A stretch of 64,000 bases of DNA from Scolanthus callimorphus (lineage: Eukaryota; Cnidaria; Anthozoa; Actiniaria; Edwardsiidae), in contig CM066925.1 in assembly GCA_033964015.1 (NCBI GenBank), positions 13,190,204-13,254,203 of the forward strand. The letters are read 5' to 3'. A program made the position numbers and the translations under genes. Positions 29,801 to 39,355 of this stretch are shown in pieces. The notes under the pieces are model-generated. The model was not told the origin of the DNA and searched no databases. It saw only the letters and a list, made by a program, of their open reading frames with translations. Each line of letters begins with the position of its first letter. Within the stretch, counting starts at the first letter, position 1.

Positions 29801-32800
29801 ACTGTTTCGAAGCTTCTTTTTCATGACAACCATGGTGCTTGTTGCACATAGAGCAGATTTCGTATGACTGTGAAAAGTGGCATGACATGGCACGGCACTG
29901 TTGCAGTCATGGCACGGAACCTGGCTTGCTGTAGATACGGAATGACGAGGGTTGTCCAATACACTGACAAATTTATGCAAGGCATTGTCTAAAACAAAGG
30001 ATTGCAATGGAGTGCATTATAGAACGAGGCAATACAATGGAGAAGAACAATACCATGCATAAATTTGTCAGAGTATTGGAATAGTATTGGAATGACATTG
30101 CATAGTCGCATTACAGTCACAGTTGCGGTGTGGCACAACGTTGGCGCAGCACTTTTCAAAGTCATATGAAATCTGCTCCATTTAAAAGTACAACTAACCA
30201 TTGCTCCTTGAAGAAGTGTATTGCACTTCCATGTTAGCGAACAACAACAGCTTTTATTCAGATGTTTTTTCTGCTCTGACTAACAATTTATTTACTTTTC
30301 AGACTAACTGGAGGCATTTTTTTTGGGGGGGGGGGAAATCAGGGAAATCTTGTCTTTTTTGTATAGAAAAATGCCCTAAATGGTGCATCCCTACACTGGT
30401 CATCACCACCAAATTGATAACAATCATCAACTCCTAACACCATTTTCATCAACACAAAACACTATCATTTTCATGACCATCATGGTCGTAGCCTGCTTGC
30501 AAGTAGTTTCTGGGTGTTTTTATTGCGGAAAATCTGGTCCATTCGCTGATCAGACTCAGATTTCTGCACTTGCCCCAGGACCATGCTTTTTTTCCTCATC
30601 CAAGATGGCGCCCAATCAGCGAATGGACCAGGTTTTCCACAATAAAAACACCAAGCAACCTCCTGCAAGCAGGCAATCATTATCATATCATCGTCAATAA
30701 AATATTATCATCATCATGAAATTACTACAAATGTTTTACATACGTGCAGCATGACTTGGGGAAACCATGGTAATTGAGAGGTGATGGGTAACACTTCCTT
30801 TCCAAGCAGGCCTGATGTGAAAAATACAGATCAGATTGTGATTCAAATCGACAAGAACACATTTCCAAAGGGAAATTTTTTTCCAATTATCATAAAGTTA
30901 GCCTTGCCGATTTTGATTATCAAAACTAAAAATTAGAATGTGCAATTCAAGAAAAATTCCAGACACCCCCTCCCCCAGCACGGAAAGTATTAGAAATTCA
31001 AAGGGGTGGGGGGTCAACTTATCTGTTATTTTCCATACAAATATTGATTTTTCTTTGGAAATTCCTGAGGGTTGGGGGAAAGAGGGGATCTTTAAAGAGC
31101 CTGTGTCAGCCGACATTTTGACAGCATAGCAAACATACCAAGTCAGAGAAAGCATCCATTTCCATCTGCTGATTTAGAGAATATAGAGCAAAATTCTTGA
31201 TTGAATTTGTTAAATCGAATCTGAAACTTTATTTTTAGATGTTTATTAAGAGATTTCTACACATAAAATTCATCTTCTAACAACCAACGAAAACAATAAC
31301 AAAGGAGTGGCTGACAGGGGAACTTAAAGTGAATTCCCTCTGTGGTGGAGGTATGGATTCAGAAAATATCCATCCCCCCCCCCCCCCATCCCCCACAGAA
31401 GGGCATTGGAATGGACATTCTGGAGGGGTGAGGGTCAATTTTCCTGATCTTTTCCATACAAATACAGTGTATTTTTCTTTGGAAAATCCAGAGGGGTGGG
31501 GAGGGGGTCACTTGTCACTTTTCAACACCCTTCTGTGGGGAAGGGGGGGGGGGGACCACACAATTAAACAGTGTCGTGCACACTAGTTTCTTACCTCATG
31601 AACTATTCTGTCAATTTCATCTGCTGTTACTCCCACCTTGATGGCTCTGGCACCAATGTCAAGAACCTCTCTTGCAAGCTGAAATGGAGAGCACTGTTAC
31701 CTCTTAGCTCCACTAGCATTATGTTTTGCCAGTAACAAAATTATTTCACATCATATGGTATCATGGCTCACTGACCTTACATGCTGTTCTCATATCCTCT
31801 ATCTCTTGGGGTGTTAAAATCCTAATCTGAGTGCTTTGCTTGGATTTCATCTCAAAAACCGGGACTCCTATGAAAATACAATATAATGCAGTTAGATAAG
31901 CTACCAAATCTCAAACAAGATCTTTTTGGGTATACTACTAATTCATTCAGGCTCATTTCAGACTTTCAAACATTTGGGATATGTCTAGTAAAAACAAAAC
32001 TATAAGATTGTGTGCTTACAGAAAATATCCCCCCCCCCCCCCAGGAGGGCTACTGTCAACACCCTTCTTTGGGGGGAGGGAGGGGGGAATGGATATTTTC
32101 TGGAACCACACATTGCATGATTCCTTACAGTATATAAGGGAGTGTCTAACTTAATAATGTTGTCTCACCAGTTTCTGCATATTCAGGTTTGGCAATATCA
32201 TCAGGAACAGTCCTCTTTGGAGTCTATGAGTATAATATCAGTAAGAATAAAAATTGAGTGAAGCGATCATACCATCTGGACTGGTGGTGGCTGCGAGGCT
32301 ACCATAACCAGAGTAAGAGCTGCCTGGGGAAAATTTGGGGAGCTGCTACCAGTACTGTCGTACAAAAGCTTGTCACTTCAAACAAAGGTAAGAGTGTATG
32401 GCAGTTGCATTAGGAGTGCCATGCTCTAGCTACGCTGGTGAGTGCTGGGCCCCAAGGATGATTGACAGGGTGAGACTGAGAGAAATGAGTGGGCTATGCT
32501 GAGGTGGATGTGTGACCTGAAACCTGATGATGTCCACCAGCCTGAGCACCATTTGCGATACGCTCTGCTCAAGATTGACAACCTTGAGACAGCCCTTCGT
32601 TGTGCACAACTTTGGTGGTTTGGCCATGTGGAGAGAGCACCAAGTTCAATCTCCTCCATCAGGCACTTTGATGGGTTGTTGGTAGTCTTTAAAAACACTC
32701 TAATGCCTCCCATACCTGTGGCCAAGGTCGGAGTTTTCCAGAAAATCTGTAATCTGGCCAGGGAACATAGCTGTTGCTTGTCTTCGAAGTTTCTTGACTA

Positions 32801-33328
32801 GCGGGCTTGGCAGCTTTGTGTAACTTCTTATGCTCATTCCAGTAACCCTTGAAGCAAGCCTGGTTATGCAAGAAAGTAAGTAAGGTAATACCTCAAGAGT
32901 CGGAGCCATCTGTGGCTGTAAAAGCTGGCTAAGATGGTCAAGTCATCCATGAGCAAGAAGAGGTAGGCTTTTTTTCGAAAAAAGATGTGTCAGAATGTCG
33001 TCAATCTAAAACGAAGCTCTGTGGGGTCACTATTCACTTAATAGAAACAAGTTGGCAAATCATTAAATGTGTGATACCATATCATATTTAAGTTACAAGG
33101 CATAACTATGTTGAAAGTGAAAATAGCTAGTCTGACGTCTAATTTCAAAACCGAAAGTTGTGCAGTAGGAATTCTCCAGGAATTGCAGAATCGCGCCCTT
33201 ACCTGCGAACAGAAGAAGCTCCCTGGTATTCTAAGCTTTATACAGGAAGGACATTGAAGCTTTGCCGGTTTATTACACGCTGGAGTCTCGCAAACTCGCG
33301 AAGCTACTTCGCCGCCAACGTCCGCCAT
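20811..33328 (-). CDS. METAP1: Methionine aminopeptidase 1
   Basis: Thirteen exons on the minus strand: 33328-33203, 32859-32716, 32223-32169, 31867-31776, 31678-31595, 30811-30744, 29736-29666, 29218-29087, 28989-28884, 28328-28291, 22092-22027, 21607-21558, 20927-20811. Phases join to 382 residues (human 386). The cytosolic enzyme removes the initiator methionine from nascent chains. The N-terminal zinc-finger region ([14 protein letters not shown] ... [14 protein letters not shown]), which in the family contacts the ribosome, is intact. Metal ligands are all visible: His in CHGIPD, Asp in LDITVY, Asp in HGDLNETF, His in LFHTAP, Glu in FTIEPMI and Glu in AQFEQTLL. Intron 10 (22093-28290) is 6.2 kb and contains two plus-strand EF-hand genes. 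Other introns are loaded with MITEs. Confidence 0.97.
20970..21535. mobile_element. TIR element with internal minisatellite, filling METAP1 intron 12
   Basis: Ends TTGGGCCATTCCATTTTATA and AAAAAATGGAATGGCCCA are inverted. The interior is a degenerate minisatellite of TCCCTCAATAG / AATCCAAGGGGG modules. The intron spans 20928-21557, so the element makes up about nine tenths of it. Confidence 0.8.
22819..23389 (+). CDS. Photoprotein / coelenterazine-binding-like EF-hand protein, copy 1 (frame disrupted)
   Basis: A single-exon open region starting ATGGCTGCATCG and ending in LYGSSFTK before TAA. The protein plan is that of the roughly 190-residue EF-hand family of coelenterate photoproteins and coelenterazine-binding proteins. 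It opens with [21 protein letters not shown] canonical third EF loop, [12 protein letters not shown], follows, then a fourth loop DEEKTARIP... and a C-terminal [18 protein letters not shown]. The first EF loop is degenerate. Two places need one extra base to stay in frame, near 23078 and near 23294. It lacks the intron found in copy 2. It could be a processed pseudogene or an intact gene with assembly deletions. A poly(A) signal lies at 23756. A longer upstream start (22714) exists, but I chose the ATG that aligns with copy 2. Confidence 0.6.
23825..23862 (+). other. Possible retroelement 3'-end motif
   Basis: CCTGAAGAAGATCGG then CCGATTGAAATATCG forms a small hairpin (ATCGG/CCGAT). It resembles tails often found after non-LTR or Penelope-type ORFs. 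No coding remnant is visible next to it. Confidence 0.3.
24010..24060. repeat. Poly(C) low-complexity tract
   Basis: CCCTCCCCCCCTCCCACC followed by a run of more than 20 C. METAP1 intron 10. Confidence 0.8.
24265..24521. repeat. 87-bp tandem triplication at a MITE end
   Basis: Three almost identical 87-bp units begin CATCCATGCAAGAACTACGC and end in ATGTCCTATTTTTTTTAAGT. A single diverged copy is present, inverted, near 27600-27683. The unit length keeps one frame open on each strand, which explains apparent ORFs there. Confidence 0.95.
24430..24887 (+). mobile_element. TTAA-flanked MITE family F, copy 1
   Basis: Begins TTAAGTAATCATCC and ends GGACCATTACTTAA, so short inverted ends are flanked by TTAA. 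Bases 27215-27683 are the same sequence in reverse orientation, collinear over about 460 bp and clearly diverged. The left copy has two extra 87-bp units outside it. Confidence 0.8.
25095..26529 (+). CDS. Photoprotein / coelenterazine-binding-like EF-hand protein, copy 2
   Basis: Two exons, 25095-25359 and 26208-26529, joined by a phase-1 GT-AG intron. The protein starts [19 protein letters not shown] and ends [12 protein letters not shown]...NGQYSGH, about 195 residues. It has a degenerate first EF loop (FSPNGKINF) and a canonical third loop ([12 protein letters not shown]). The fourth loop, [12 protein letters not shown], is also canonical, but it is reached only after a one-base frame slip near 26395-26404. 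The C-terminal FW and short Gly-rich tail match the photoprotein / coelenterazine-binding plan. The residue aligned to aequorin His169 is Glu and that aligned to Tyr184 is Phe, so light emission is unlikely. Calcium and ligand binding remain possible. A poly(A) signal, AATAAA, lies at 26849-26854. Confidence 0.65.
25646..26066. mobile_element. TIR element with GGTATTTTTT-rich interior
   Basis: Ends GGGGTACTCGGATATAAAA and TTTTATATCCGAGTACCCC are inverted, next to a G run. The interior repeats GGTATTTTTTTGGGT(A/T) modules. It sits in the only intron of EF-hand copy 2. Confidence 0.8.
27215..27683 (-). mobile_element. TTAA-flanked MITE family F, copy 2 (inverted)
   Basis: Begins TTAAGTAATGGTCC and ends GGATGATTACTTAA. 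It is the inverted counterpart of 24430-24887, and together they bracket EF-hand copy 2. Each has its own TTAA-flanked ends, so they look like two separate insertions. Confidence 0.75.
28413..28848. mobile_element. TA-flanked MITE (436 bp)
   Basis: Inverted ends TACAGTAAAAACCCGCATAA and TTATGCGGGTTTTTACTGTA, with TA at both borders, fit Tc1/mariner-type insertion. The interior includes repeated CAGCCTGA and AAGAACA segments in both orientations. METAP1 intron 9. Confidence 0.85.
29486..29613. mobile_element. Mutator-like foldback element with 9-bp target duplication
   Basis: Starts TAGACTGCTAGCAG and ends CTGCTAGCAGTCTA. The arms of about 55 bp include CTTTGGCGCGTTTCCCAG. It is flanked by identical 9-bp repeats GGTGTGTAT at 29477-29485 and 29614-29622. 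Nine-base duplications are the hallmark of Mutator (MULE) insertion. It lies in METAP1 intron 7, about 50 bp past exon 7. Confidence 0.85.
29851..30179. mobile_element. MITE family D, long copy
   Basis: Left end GAGCAGATTTCGTATGACTG and right end AGTCATATGAAATCTGCTC are inverted. An inner inverted pair, GACAAATTTATGCA / TGCATAAATTTGTC, suggests a nested structure. METAP1 intron 6. Confidence 0.8.
30489..30676. mobile_element. Mutator-like foldback element, diverged copy
   Basis: Starts TAGCCTGCTTGCAAG and ends CTTGCAGG-type sequence in inverted form, with arms of about 70 bp around AATCAGCGAATGGACCAG. Flanking 9-mers tcatggtcg and tcattatca agree at six positions, a plausible decayed target duplication. 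METAP1 intron 6. Confidence 0.65.
30945..31090 (+). mobile_element. G/C-tract MITE family B fragment
   Basis: Contains the TTTCCATACAAATA and TTTCTTTGGAAATTCC body elements of family B between C-rich and G-rich stretches, with both termini lost. METAP1 intron 5. Confidence 0.55.
31096..31320 (+). mobile_element. MITE family A, copy 2
   Basis: Begins (TTAA)AGAGCCTGTGTCAGCC and ends GGAGTGGCTGACAGG. Same interior as 3126-3351 but in the opposite orientation. METAP1 intron 5. Confidence 0.8.
31350..31565 (+). mobile_element. G/C-tract MITE family B copy
   Basis: CAGAAAATATCCATCC at the left, then a C tract, CACAGAAGGGCATTGG, CTTTGGAAAATCC, CACCCTTCTGTGGGG, a G tract, and ACCACACAAT at the right. 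METAP1 intron 5, ending 30 bp before exon 5. Confidence 0.75.
31995..32116 (+). mobile_element. G/C-tract MITE family B, short copy
   Basis: Left CAGAAAATATCC plus a C tract; right GGATATTTTCTGGAACCACA. An internally deleted version of the family. METAP1 intron 3. Confidence 0.75.
32262..32660 (+). mobile_element. Non-LTR retrotransposon relic, reverse transcriptase C-terminus
   Basis: Frames broken by indels still read [34 protein letters not shown], then [12 protein letters not shown] and [16 protein letters not shown]. This is the usual C-terminal end of LINE-type reverse transcriptases. It is degenerate and antisense within METAP1 intron 2. Confidence 0.75.
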
Positions 33329-33335
33329 CTTGGAT
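33317..33335 (-). promoter_or_regulatory. YY1/TISU-like initiator at the METAP1 start codon
   Basis: The METAP1 start codon sits in CCAAGATGGCGGACG. This matches the TISU consensus SAASATGGCGGC and the YY1 core AAGATGGC. In vertebrate housekeeping genes this element combines promoter and translation-start roles for very short 5' leaders. Confidence 0.5.
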
Positions 33336-33593
33336 CGAACGTTGAAACCCAGCGCTCTCGCGGTAAGAAATTAACACAGGACTCCCATAGCAATTTCCGA
33401 TTTTCGCGGGACGTAACGGCGTCGGTTTGTTTTGTACCTTCCGCGTATCTCACACTAGCAAGTGTTAGAATCCTGGGTCGGCGGGGAAGGGAGGAGGACG
33501 CGAGAAACAATCTATAATGAAACGGAAGGGGCTGGTCAGGTTTACAATCGGCAAAGCTGATACACGTTAGCAACAGGTGAAACGTGCTTTTAA

Positions 33594-34198
33594 TGCACCA
33601 GTCAATTGACAGCCCCGCACCCCCCCATTCGCGCATTAGCGGGGCATTCACTTTTTGGCAAATGAAAGGCAGTGAGCGCCTCGGTTTGCGGGGACAATCT
33701 GAGAGGTGAATGCACCGTCCCCAGGGTAATAATTAAGAGTGAATGCGCTCCTTGTCCAATGAATTTAGAAGATAACACAAAGGATTTTTACTCACTGAAT
33801 AGAGTCATGTCAATGGTGCCCAGTTTTCAATGCAGCCGCAGCCGATCGCAAAGCGTAATAAAACCATATTTTTCTACTTGCATGTACATTCGCTAGTGTA
33901 GATTAAAATGTAATACGTTTAATTCAAGTAACAAAAATCTGTATTTGTCGTGTCTTTTGTGAAGTAAAGGGGTGTTCATATGGAGGTGAAGCAGCCCGGA
34001 AAGCGGGCTGGTTTCTGTTGTGTTGTGTCCCGGGGAAGAGAGTGACTCCCCGCTCGATGTACTGTGTGGAAGCCGTGAAAGAAAGTGCATCTCCCGACCA
34101 ACGGGGCAGTAATGTAGTGTGAATTCTGTACGAAAGCCCCGCTAGTACCCCGCTAATGCGCGAATGGGGGGGTGCGGGGCTGTCAATTGACTGGTGCA
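33594..34198. mobile_element. 605-bp TIR element with TAA target duplication
   Basis: About 50-bp inverted ends begin TGCACCAGTCAATTGACAGC and end GCTGTCAATTGACTGGTGCA. Both sides are flanked by TAA (33591-33593 and 34199-34201). A 3-bp TWA duplication is characteristic of PIF/Harbinger. No transposase is inside. It lies upstream of METAP1. Confidence 0.85.
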
Positions 34199-34723
34199 TA
34201 AGAGGCTTCCTTAGATCACAGTAGCACCAAGAGTGGATTACCAAGAGTTTTCATATTTACTATGTACGCCCGAATCACAGTCAGAAAAGTGTCTATTTTT
34301 AGAACTAGGATGCCCGCAAAAATTCGTCATCCACAGGGTTCCCACTTTCTTGCCACGCGAACCGCCGTTGTGAGATCCAGCCTAAAATTAAATCGCAGAT
34401 CAATGGAAAAACCGTTAAAATCGCAAAGATAAGGTGGGATATTCTCTATTTTGTTGTGTATTGGGTGTACGAGCATTCGAGCCTGAGCATTCGAATACTT
34501 TAGCACGCGAAACTCAAATCTAAAAATAGACACTTGTCTGACTGTGATGTGGACAAATACAGTAGGGAAAGATTCTAACTCTTGTTATTAATCCACTCTT
34601 GGTAGCACCTAGCAAGGTCTTGCGAACTACTGACTGTGTTTAGATTGAAACACAGTTCAGGGGCGTAGCCAGGGAGAGGGCTTGTAGAGGGGTCTCCAAG
34701 TTGAATTTCACGCGAGTCGAGAA

Positions 34724-35145
34724 GCTAATATGCCGTTTAGTCAGTCTTCTGAGCTTGCGTCTGCTTGCGTCTCACTGAACCTTGTCCCTAGCTATCTAAA
34801 ATCACTTTTTACTGAACATAAAGCTATATACAATACTCGGAACTCTGATAATACCTTGTTACTCCCAAAGCCCCACACAAATTATGCCAAAAAATCAATC
34901 TCTTATAGTGGAGCTTTACTGTGGAACAATTTACCTATAGAAACACGAAAGATTAAACAGCATTCGGCCTTTTTGAAGGGTGTGGATACTTTTCTTTCCA
35001 AATCAGACTCCCACACGGCAAACTTGTAAAACAGTTTTTATTACAGTATATTGTTAATTTGTTTTTAATTTTAACAATGTATTATCTTCATGTAATCAAC
35101 TGAATGTTTTTACCGTGTCTAAATAAATGTTCTGTCTGTCTGTAT
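34724..35145 (+). mobile_element. LINE 3' end (reverse transcriptase C-terminus, 3' UTR, CTGT tail)
   Basis: A 99-codon open stretch (34730-35029) contains YNTRNSDNTLLLPKPHTN and SYSGALLWNNLPIETRK, typical of the last residues of CR1/L2-like ORF2 proteins. After the stop come an AT-rich 3' UTR, AAATAAATG and a short (CTGT)n tail. The copy is 5' truncated. Confidence 0.8.
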
Positions 35146-35258
35146 TTGTTGTACTGTCAATGCCGTAGCTAGCGTGGGGCATCCCCCTCCCCCCCAGTGT
35201 CAACATGTGGGGAAACCTGCTTGCCCCCTAGCAAAAACAAAGGATGACCATGACTGTA

Positions 35259-35527
35259 GGCCCGTAGCCAGAGATTTTTTTTTTTTGGGGGGGGGGGGGG
35301 GTGTTAATCTAGAGAAAGCGGACCAACGTGGTATGAATTTATTAACCGCTAGTCAAAATTCACTACAAAAAACAAATATACGAAACTGGCTATATGCCAA
35401 AGTGACCGCAGTCTTCTGTTTGGCCCATTTAGTCACCAGAACAGTGTTATCAAACACTTAAATGTGGAACTTTTTGTCGCGTTGGAGGGGTGCTTGCGCA
35501 CCCCCGGAACCCCCCTGGCTACGGGCC
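35259..35527. mobile_element. hAT-like non-autonomous element
   Basis: Inverted ends GGCCCGTAGCCAG and CTGGCTACGGGCC are flanked by TGACTGTA and GGACTGTA (seven of eight match), as expected for 8-bp hAT duplications. A T run and an 18-base G run follow the left end. Confidence 0.7.
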
Positions 35528-36300
35528 TGGACTGTATACTTTCTACCTCAATGCACGAGATAGCGATTCGCGAGTTAAAAGTCATAACTATGCAAACGTG
35601 TGTTGGTGTAAGAGGGTGCACTTTACAAGTTCTCGTATACAACCCCTAAGTGCAGAGCCATTAATAGCTCTCAAGGTCAGATACACTTTCACACAGATAA
35701 GATTGGCATCGAATGTTGTGAAAGATATTAAACTAGAGGTTTGTGTAGAGTATAGAGGCACCCAATTTGTATAGGGCGCCTCTTTCGCATTCGTCAGTTA
35801 AATCTATATCAAGAAACTTCGTGACTCGCCGCCGTTGCAAAATCTCCTTATTAGGAAATCCCCCTTACGCTTAAGGGTCTGGAATCAATAAACCAAATGC
35901 AGCCCGCGCCTTAAACTAGCAGAAAACGCCGAGCAGCATTTTCACATCAGTCAGTCAACTTGCAGTTCAATCGCATATCTGCAAAAAATTAAAACGTGCG
36001 ATCGTTTAGCATCAAAATATTTGCGTACACTAATAAAAACAACACATCGAAAATCCGCCAAAATTAGCTGCTGGGAAAGCGGTGAATTATTTTTTTGGAA
36101 ACCTAATTTGCACTCGACGAGTACTTCTCAGTCACTTTAATTAGAAGACTAAAAGCTTGGCTTCTTGTAGCTTGGTCAATTAATAGATATCGCACTAAAA
36201 TATGAACAGTTAAAATATGAACAATATTTAGAAGAGTACAGTCGAGAATTTATTTCAGATGACTGTAGTAATGGGCTGTTAAAAAAATAGCAGTATAGCC
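35528..36300. other. Intergenic stretch without recognised features
   Basis: Unique-looking AT-rich sequence. Short open frames have no splice-site support or family resemblance. I see no gene. Confidence 0.4.
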
Positions 36301-36319
36301 CCCTATCGATCAAACATTG

Positions 36320-36560
36320 TTCTACCCCTGTGGAAATTAATAGTCATCCTCGGAGACCCAGGGGATTTTTCCTCGCGAGCGGGAAGCAGAGGAAAAATTC
36401 CCTGGGTCTCCGAGGATGGTGGAAATTATAGGCTCCTGAACCCCTGTGGAAATTCCGGGTAAAATGAATAGCCCCGTGGAAATTCCAGGGGTCAAAAACA
36501 ACAAGGTCCTGTTGAAATTCCACATGACAACCCCTATGGAAATTCCAGGTTCCTCGTACC
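36320..36560. repeat. CCCCTGTGGAAATTCC minisatellite with embedded hairpin
   Basis: Degenerate copies of CCCCTGTGGAAATTCCAGG run through the segment. A near-perfect 74-bp hairpin interrupts it at 36345-36418 (CATCCTCGGAGACCCAGGG / CCCTGGGTCTCCGAGGATG). Confidence 0.75.
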
Positions 36561-36658
36561 CTGCTAGCAGAGGCTATTCCACTGTATCTCTCTTTTACGT
36601 TGACCTTATTTATTCGCGATTCGGTGTGCGCGTTGCTTTTGTTGTTGTACACAGAACG

Positions 36659-36715
36659 CGAATGACTATGACATGATAAGACTCACAGGAGAAAGCTCTG
36701 CTCGCAGGGTAATCC
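36659..36715. repeat. Paralogous empty site of the 2-kb element
   Basis: GACATGATAAGACTCACAGG continues into AGCTCTGCTCGCAGGG. The same left half precedes the element at 36863 and the same right half follows it at 38846. This copy therefore shows the uninterrupted target. Confidence 0.7.
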
Positions 36716-36862
36716 TGGTTTTCAGTTCGGGTAGTCTGTGTCAGATCTCGAGATAAGTTTGGGTACCATGTACTTTCTACTTTTTTTCTATAGGTCTTAG
36801 TGACTCGTTGCCAAGAGGATGCACATCAGAGACGCGAATGACTATGACATGATAAGACTCAC

Positions 36863-38846
36863 TAGTAGGGTCTGTTAGCGATTTTATCGTGCACTTTTGC
36901 GTACAGGCACCAAACTTCGCACAAGTGTTCCTTGGGTGATACCAAACAGGTTTAGAGGGGGGTGCCACAAATGTTCGCCCTAGGGGGGAGGGGAGGGGGC
37001 ATTTTGTCCAAATTAGACATGAGGGATCTTTTTGGGCTGCAAAGACCGTACAGGCACCAAACTTGGCACAAATGTTCCTTGGGAGATACCAAATATCATT
37101 TAGAAGGGATGCCACATATGTTTCCGCTAGGGGGGTAGGGAGGGGTAATTTTTGTCCGAATTAGGCATGGGGGTCTTTTGGGAGCCGCGAAGACCGTACA
37201 GGCATCACACTTGGCACAAATGTTCCTTGGGTGACACCAATCAGATGAAGAGGGGGATGTCACAAATGTTCGCCCAATGGGGGTGGGGTGAGGCAATTTT
37301 GTCCGAATTAGCATGGGGGTCTTGTTGAGCTTCATAGACCATACAGGCACCACACGTAGCAAAATGTTACTTGGGTGTTACTAAACAAATTTGAGGGGGG
37401 TGTCACAATTGTCTGCCCAAGGGGGATGGGGAGGGGCATTTTTTCCGAATTAGCATTGGGGCCTTTGGAGCCGCAAGACCGTACAGCACCAAACTTGGCA
37501 CACATGCCTTTCTTTGGTGATACCAAACTGATTCAGAGGGGGCGCCACAAATGTTCACCCTAGAGGGGGAGGGGAATGGGAATTTTGCCCAAATTAGCCA
37601 TAGGGTCTTTTTGCTACAAATCCTTATTGGCCTGAAACCCAAACAAGTTCTGACACAAAAAGTTTGGCGGTTGGCACCCTAGAGGGAGAGGGGCAAAATT
37701 TCCATTAAGAGGGGTTGAGTCCAAAGGCACCAGACCTAGTGCATAAATTGCCTTGAGACTGAACAGGTGCGCAGTTCCGTGTATGGGAGGTTGGACTTGT
37801 CGCACTTGCAGCGCCCGCTGGTGCGACCGCTTTTCAGTAGCTCGAACACACTCTTGAAGCCGGTTGGAGTCCAAAGGAACATTTGTGCCAAGTTTGGTGC
37901 CTGTACGGTCTTTGCAGCCCCCAAAAGATCCCTCATGTCTAATTTGGACAAAATGCCCCTCTCCTCCCCCCTAGGGCGAACATTTGTGGCACCCCCCCTA
38001 TAAAACTGTTTGGTATCACCTCTTGGTATCACCCAAGGAACTTTTGTGGTATGTTTGGTGCCTGAACGGTCTTTGCAGCCCCCAAAAGATCCCTCATGTC
38101 TAATTTGGACAAAATGCCCCTTCTCTCCCCCTAGGGCGAAGATTTGTGGCAACCCCCTCTAAAACTGTGTGCTATCACCCAAGGAACATTTATGCCAAGT
38201 TTGGTGCCTGTACGGTCTTTGCAGCCCCAAAAGGTCCCTCATGTCTAATTTGGACAAAAAGCCCCTCCCTCCCCCCTAGGGCGAACATTTGTGGAACTCC
38301 CCTCTTAAACTGTTTGATATCATGCAAGGAACATTTGTGACAAGTTTGGTGCCTGTACGGTCTTTGCAGCCCCAAAAAGATCCCTTATGTCTAATTTGGA
38401 CAAAATGCCCCTCCCCTCCCCCCTAGGGCGAACATTTGTGGCACCCCCCTCTAAAACTGTTTGCTATCACCCAAGGAACATTTATGCCAAGTTTGGCGCC
38501 TGTACGGTCTTTGCAGCCCCCAAAAGGTCCCTCATGTCTAATTTGGACAAAAAGCCCCTCCCTCCCCCCTAGGGCGAACATTTGTGAAACTCCCCTCTTA
38601 AACTGTTTGATATCATCCAAGGAACATTTGTGACAAGTTTGGTGCCTGTACGGTCTTTGCAGCCCCCAAAAGATCCCTTATGTCTAATTTGGACAAAATG
38701 CCCCTCCCCTCCCCCCTAGGGCGAACATTTGTGGCACCCCCCTCTAAAACTGTTTGGTATCACCCAAGGAACATTTGTGCCAAGTTTGGTGCCTGTACGC
38801 AAAAGTGCACGATCCGAAGGTTTTTTGACCCTAACAGACCCTACTA
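36863..38846. mobile_element. 2-kb inverted element built from ~146-bp repeats
   Basis: Ends TAGTAGGGTCTGTTAG and CTAACAGACCCTACTA are inverted. The left half (36899-37740) has about six diverged units. The right half (about 37850-38815) has the same unit inverted, with GGTGCCTGTACGG recurring at spacings of 161, 146, 145, 147, 146 and 147 bp. The unit includes CTAATTTGGACAAAATGCCC and CCCTAGGGCGAACATTTGTG. CAC flanks both ends, and a nearby empty site has a single CAC, so a 3-bp target duplication is likely. No transposase reading frame. Confidence 0.85.
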
Positions 38847-39004
38847 CACAGGAGAACGCTCTGCTCGCAGTGTAGGTTTCTCGATAGGGAGTAACGGATA
38901 TAAAATGGACCAGCCAATCGCAAAGTGATTAACACCAATTCTGAATAAAACCTGTAGGAGTGATTAAAATTACTCACGACAGTCATGCGAAAAATTGCTC
39001 TATC

Positions 39005-39075
39005 AGGGCTCGAAATTGCGACCGTATCAGTCGCAAAAGCGACCAGAGTATTCCACTTAGCGACAAAAAAGATCA
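39005..39075. mobile_element. hAT-like terminal fragment
   Basis: CAGGGCTCGAAATTGCGACC followed by GTCGCAAAAGCGACC. Related CAGGGC(T/C)(T/C)GAAATT heads are at about 8075 and 57265, and a degraded one at about 50742. Confidence 0.45.
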
Positions 39076-39281
39076 GTTTGTCGCAAATATTTGACTAGTT
39101 TTGTAGATATTTCGTAAGGTTTGCCTATCTCATGTTACTTATTAAATCCTTGCTGCTAAGCGATATCAATAACACTTTGTTATTCAGAGTCAGTTTTACA
39201 CTGTATAGTCACTTAGGAGATTGAGAGAGATTGAGATTGAGTTCTATTCTGGATTTTTTTCAGTAGACTACTCAAAGGAAA

Positions 39282-39287
39282 TTTATT
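39282..39287 (-). terminator. Poly(A) signal for the zinc-finger gene
   Basis: AATAAA on the minus strand, about 70 bp beyond the stop codon at 39356. Confidence 0.6.
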
Positions 39288-39355
39288 ACACTGCTTACAT
39301 CAAAGCTGTTCCTTCATAGCCACCTTAAATTACTTTTTCAGCTCTGTCGCCATGG

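Noticed and set aside
37736..38633. Several overlapping frames in the 36.9-38.8 kb arrays
   Set aside because: All are translations of the ~146-bp repeat unit, whose forward and inverted copies produce matching frames on opposite strands.
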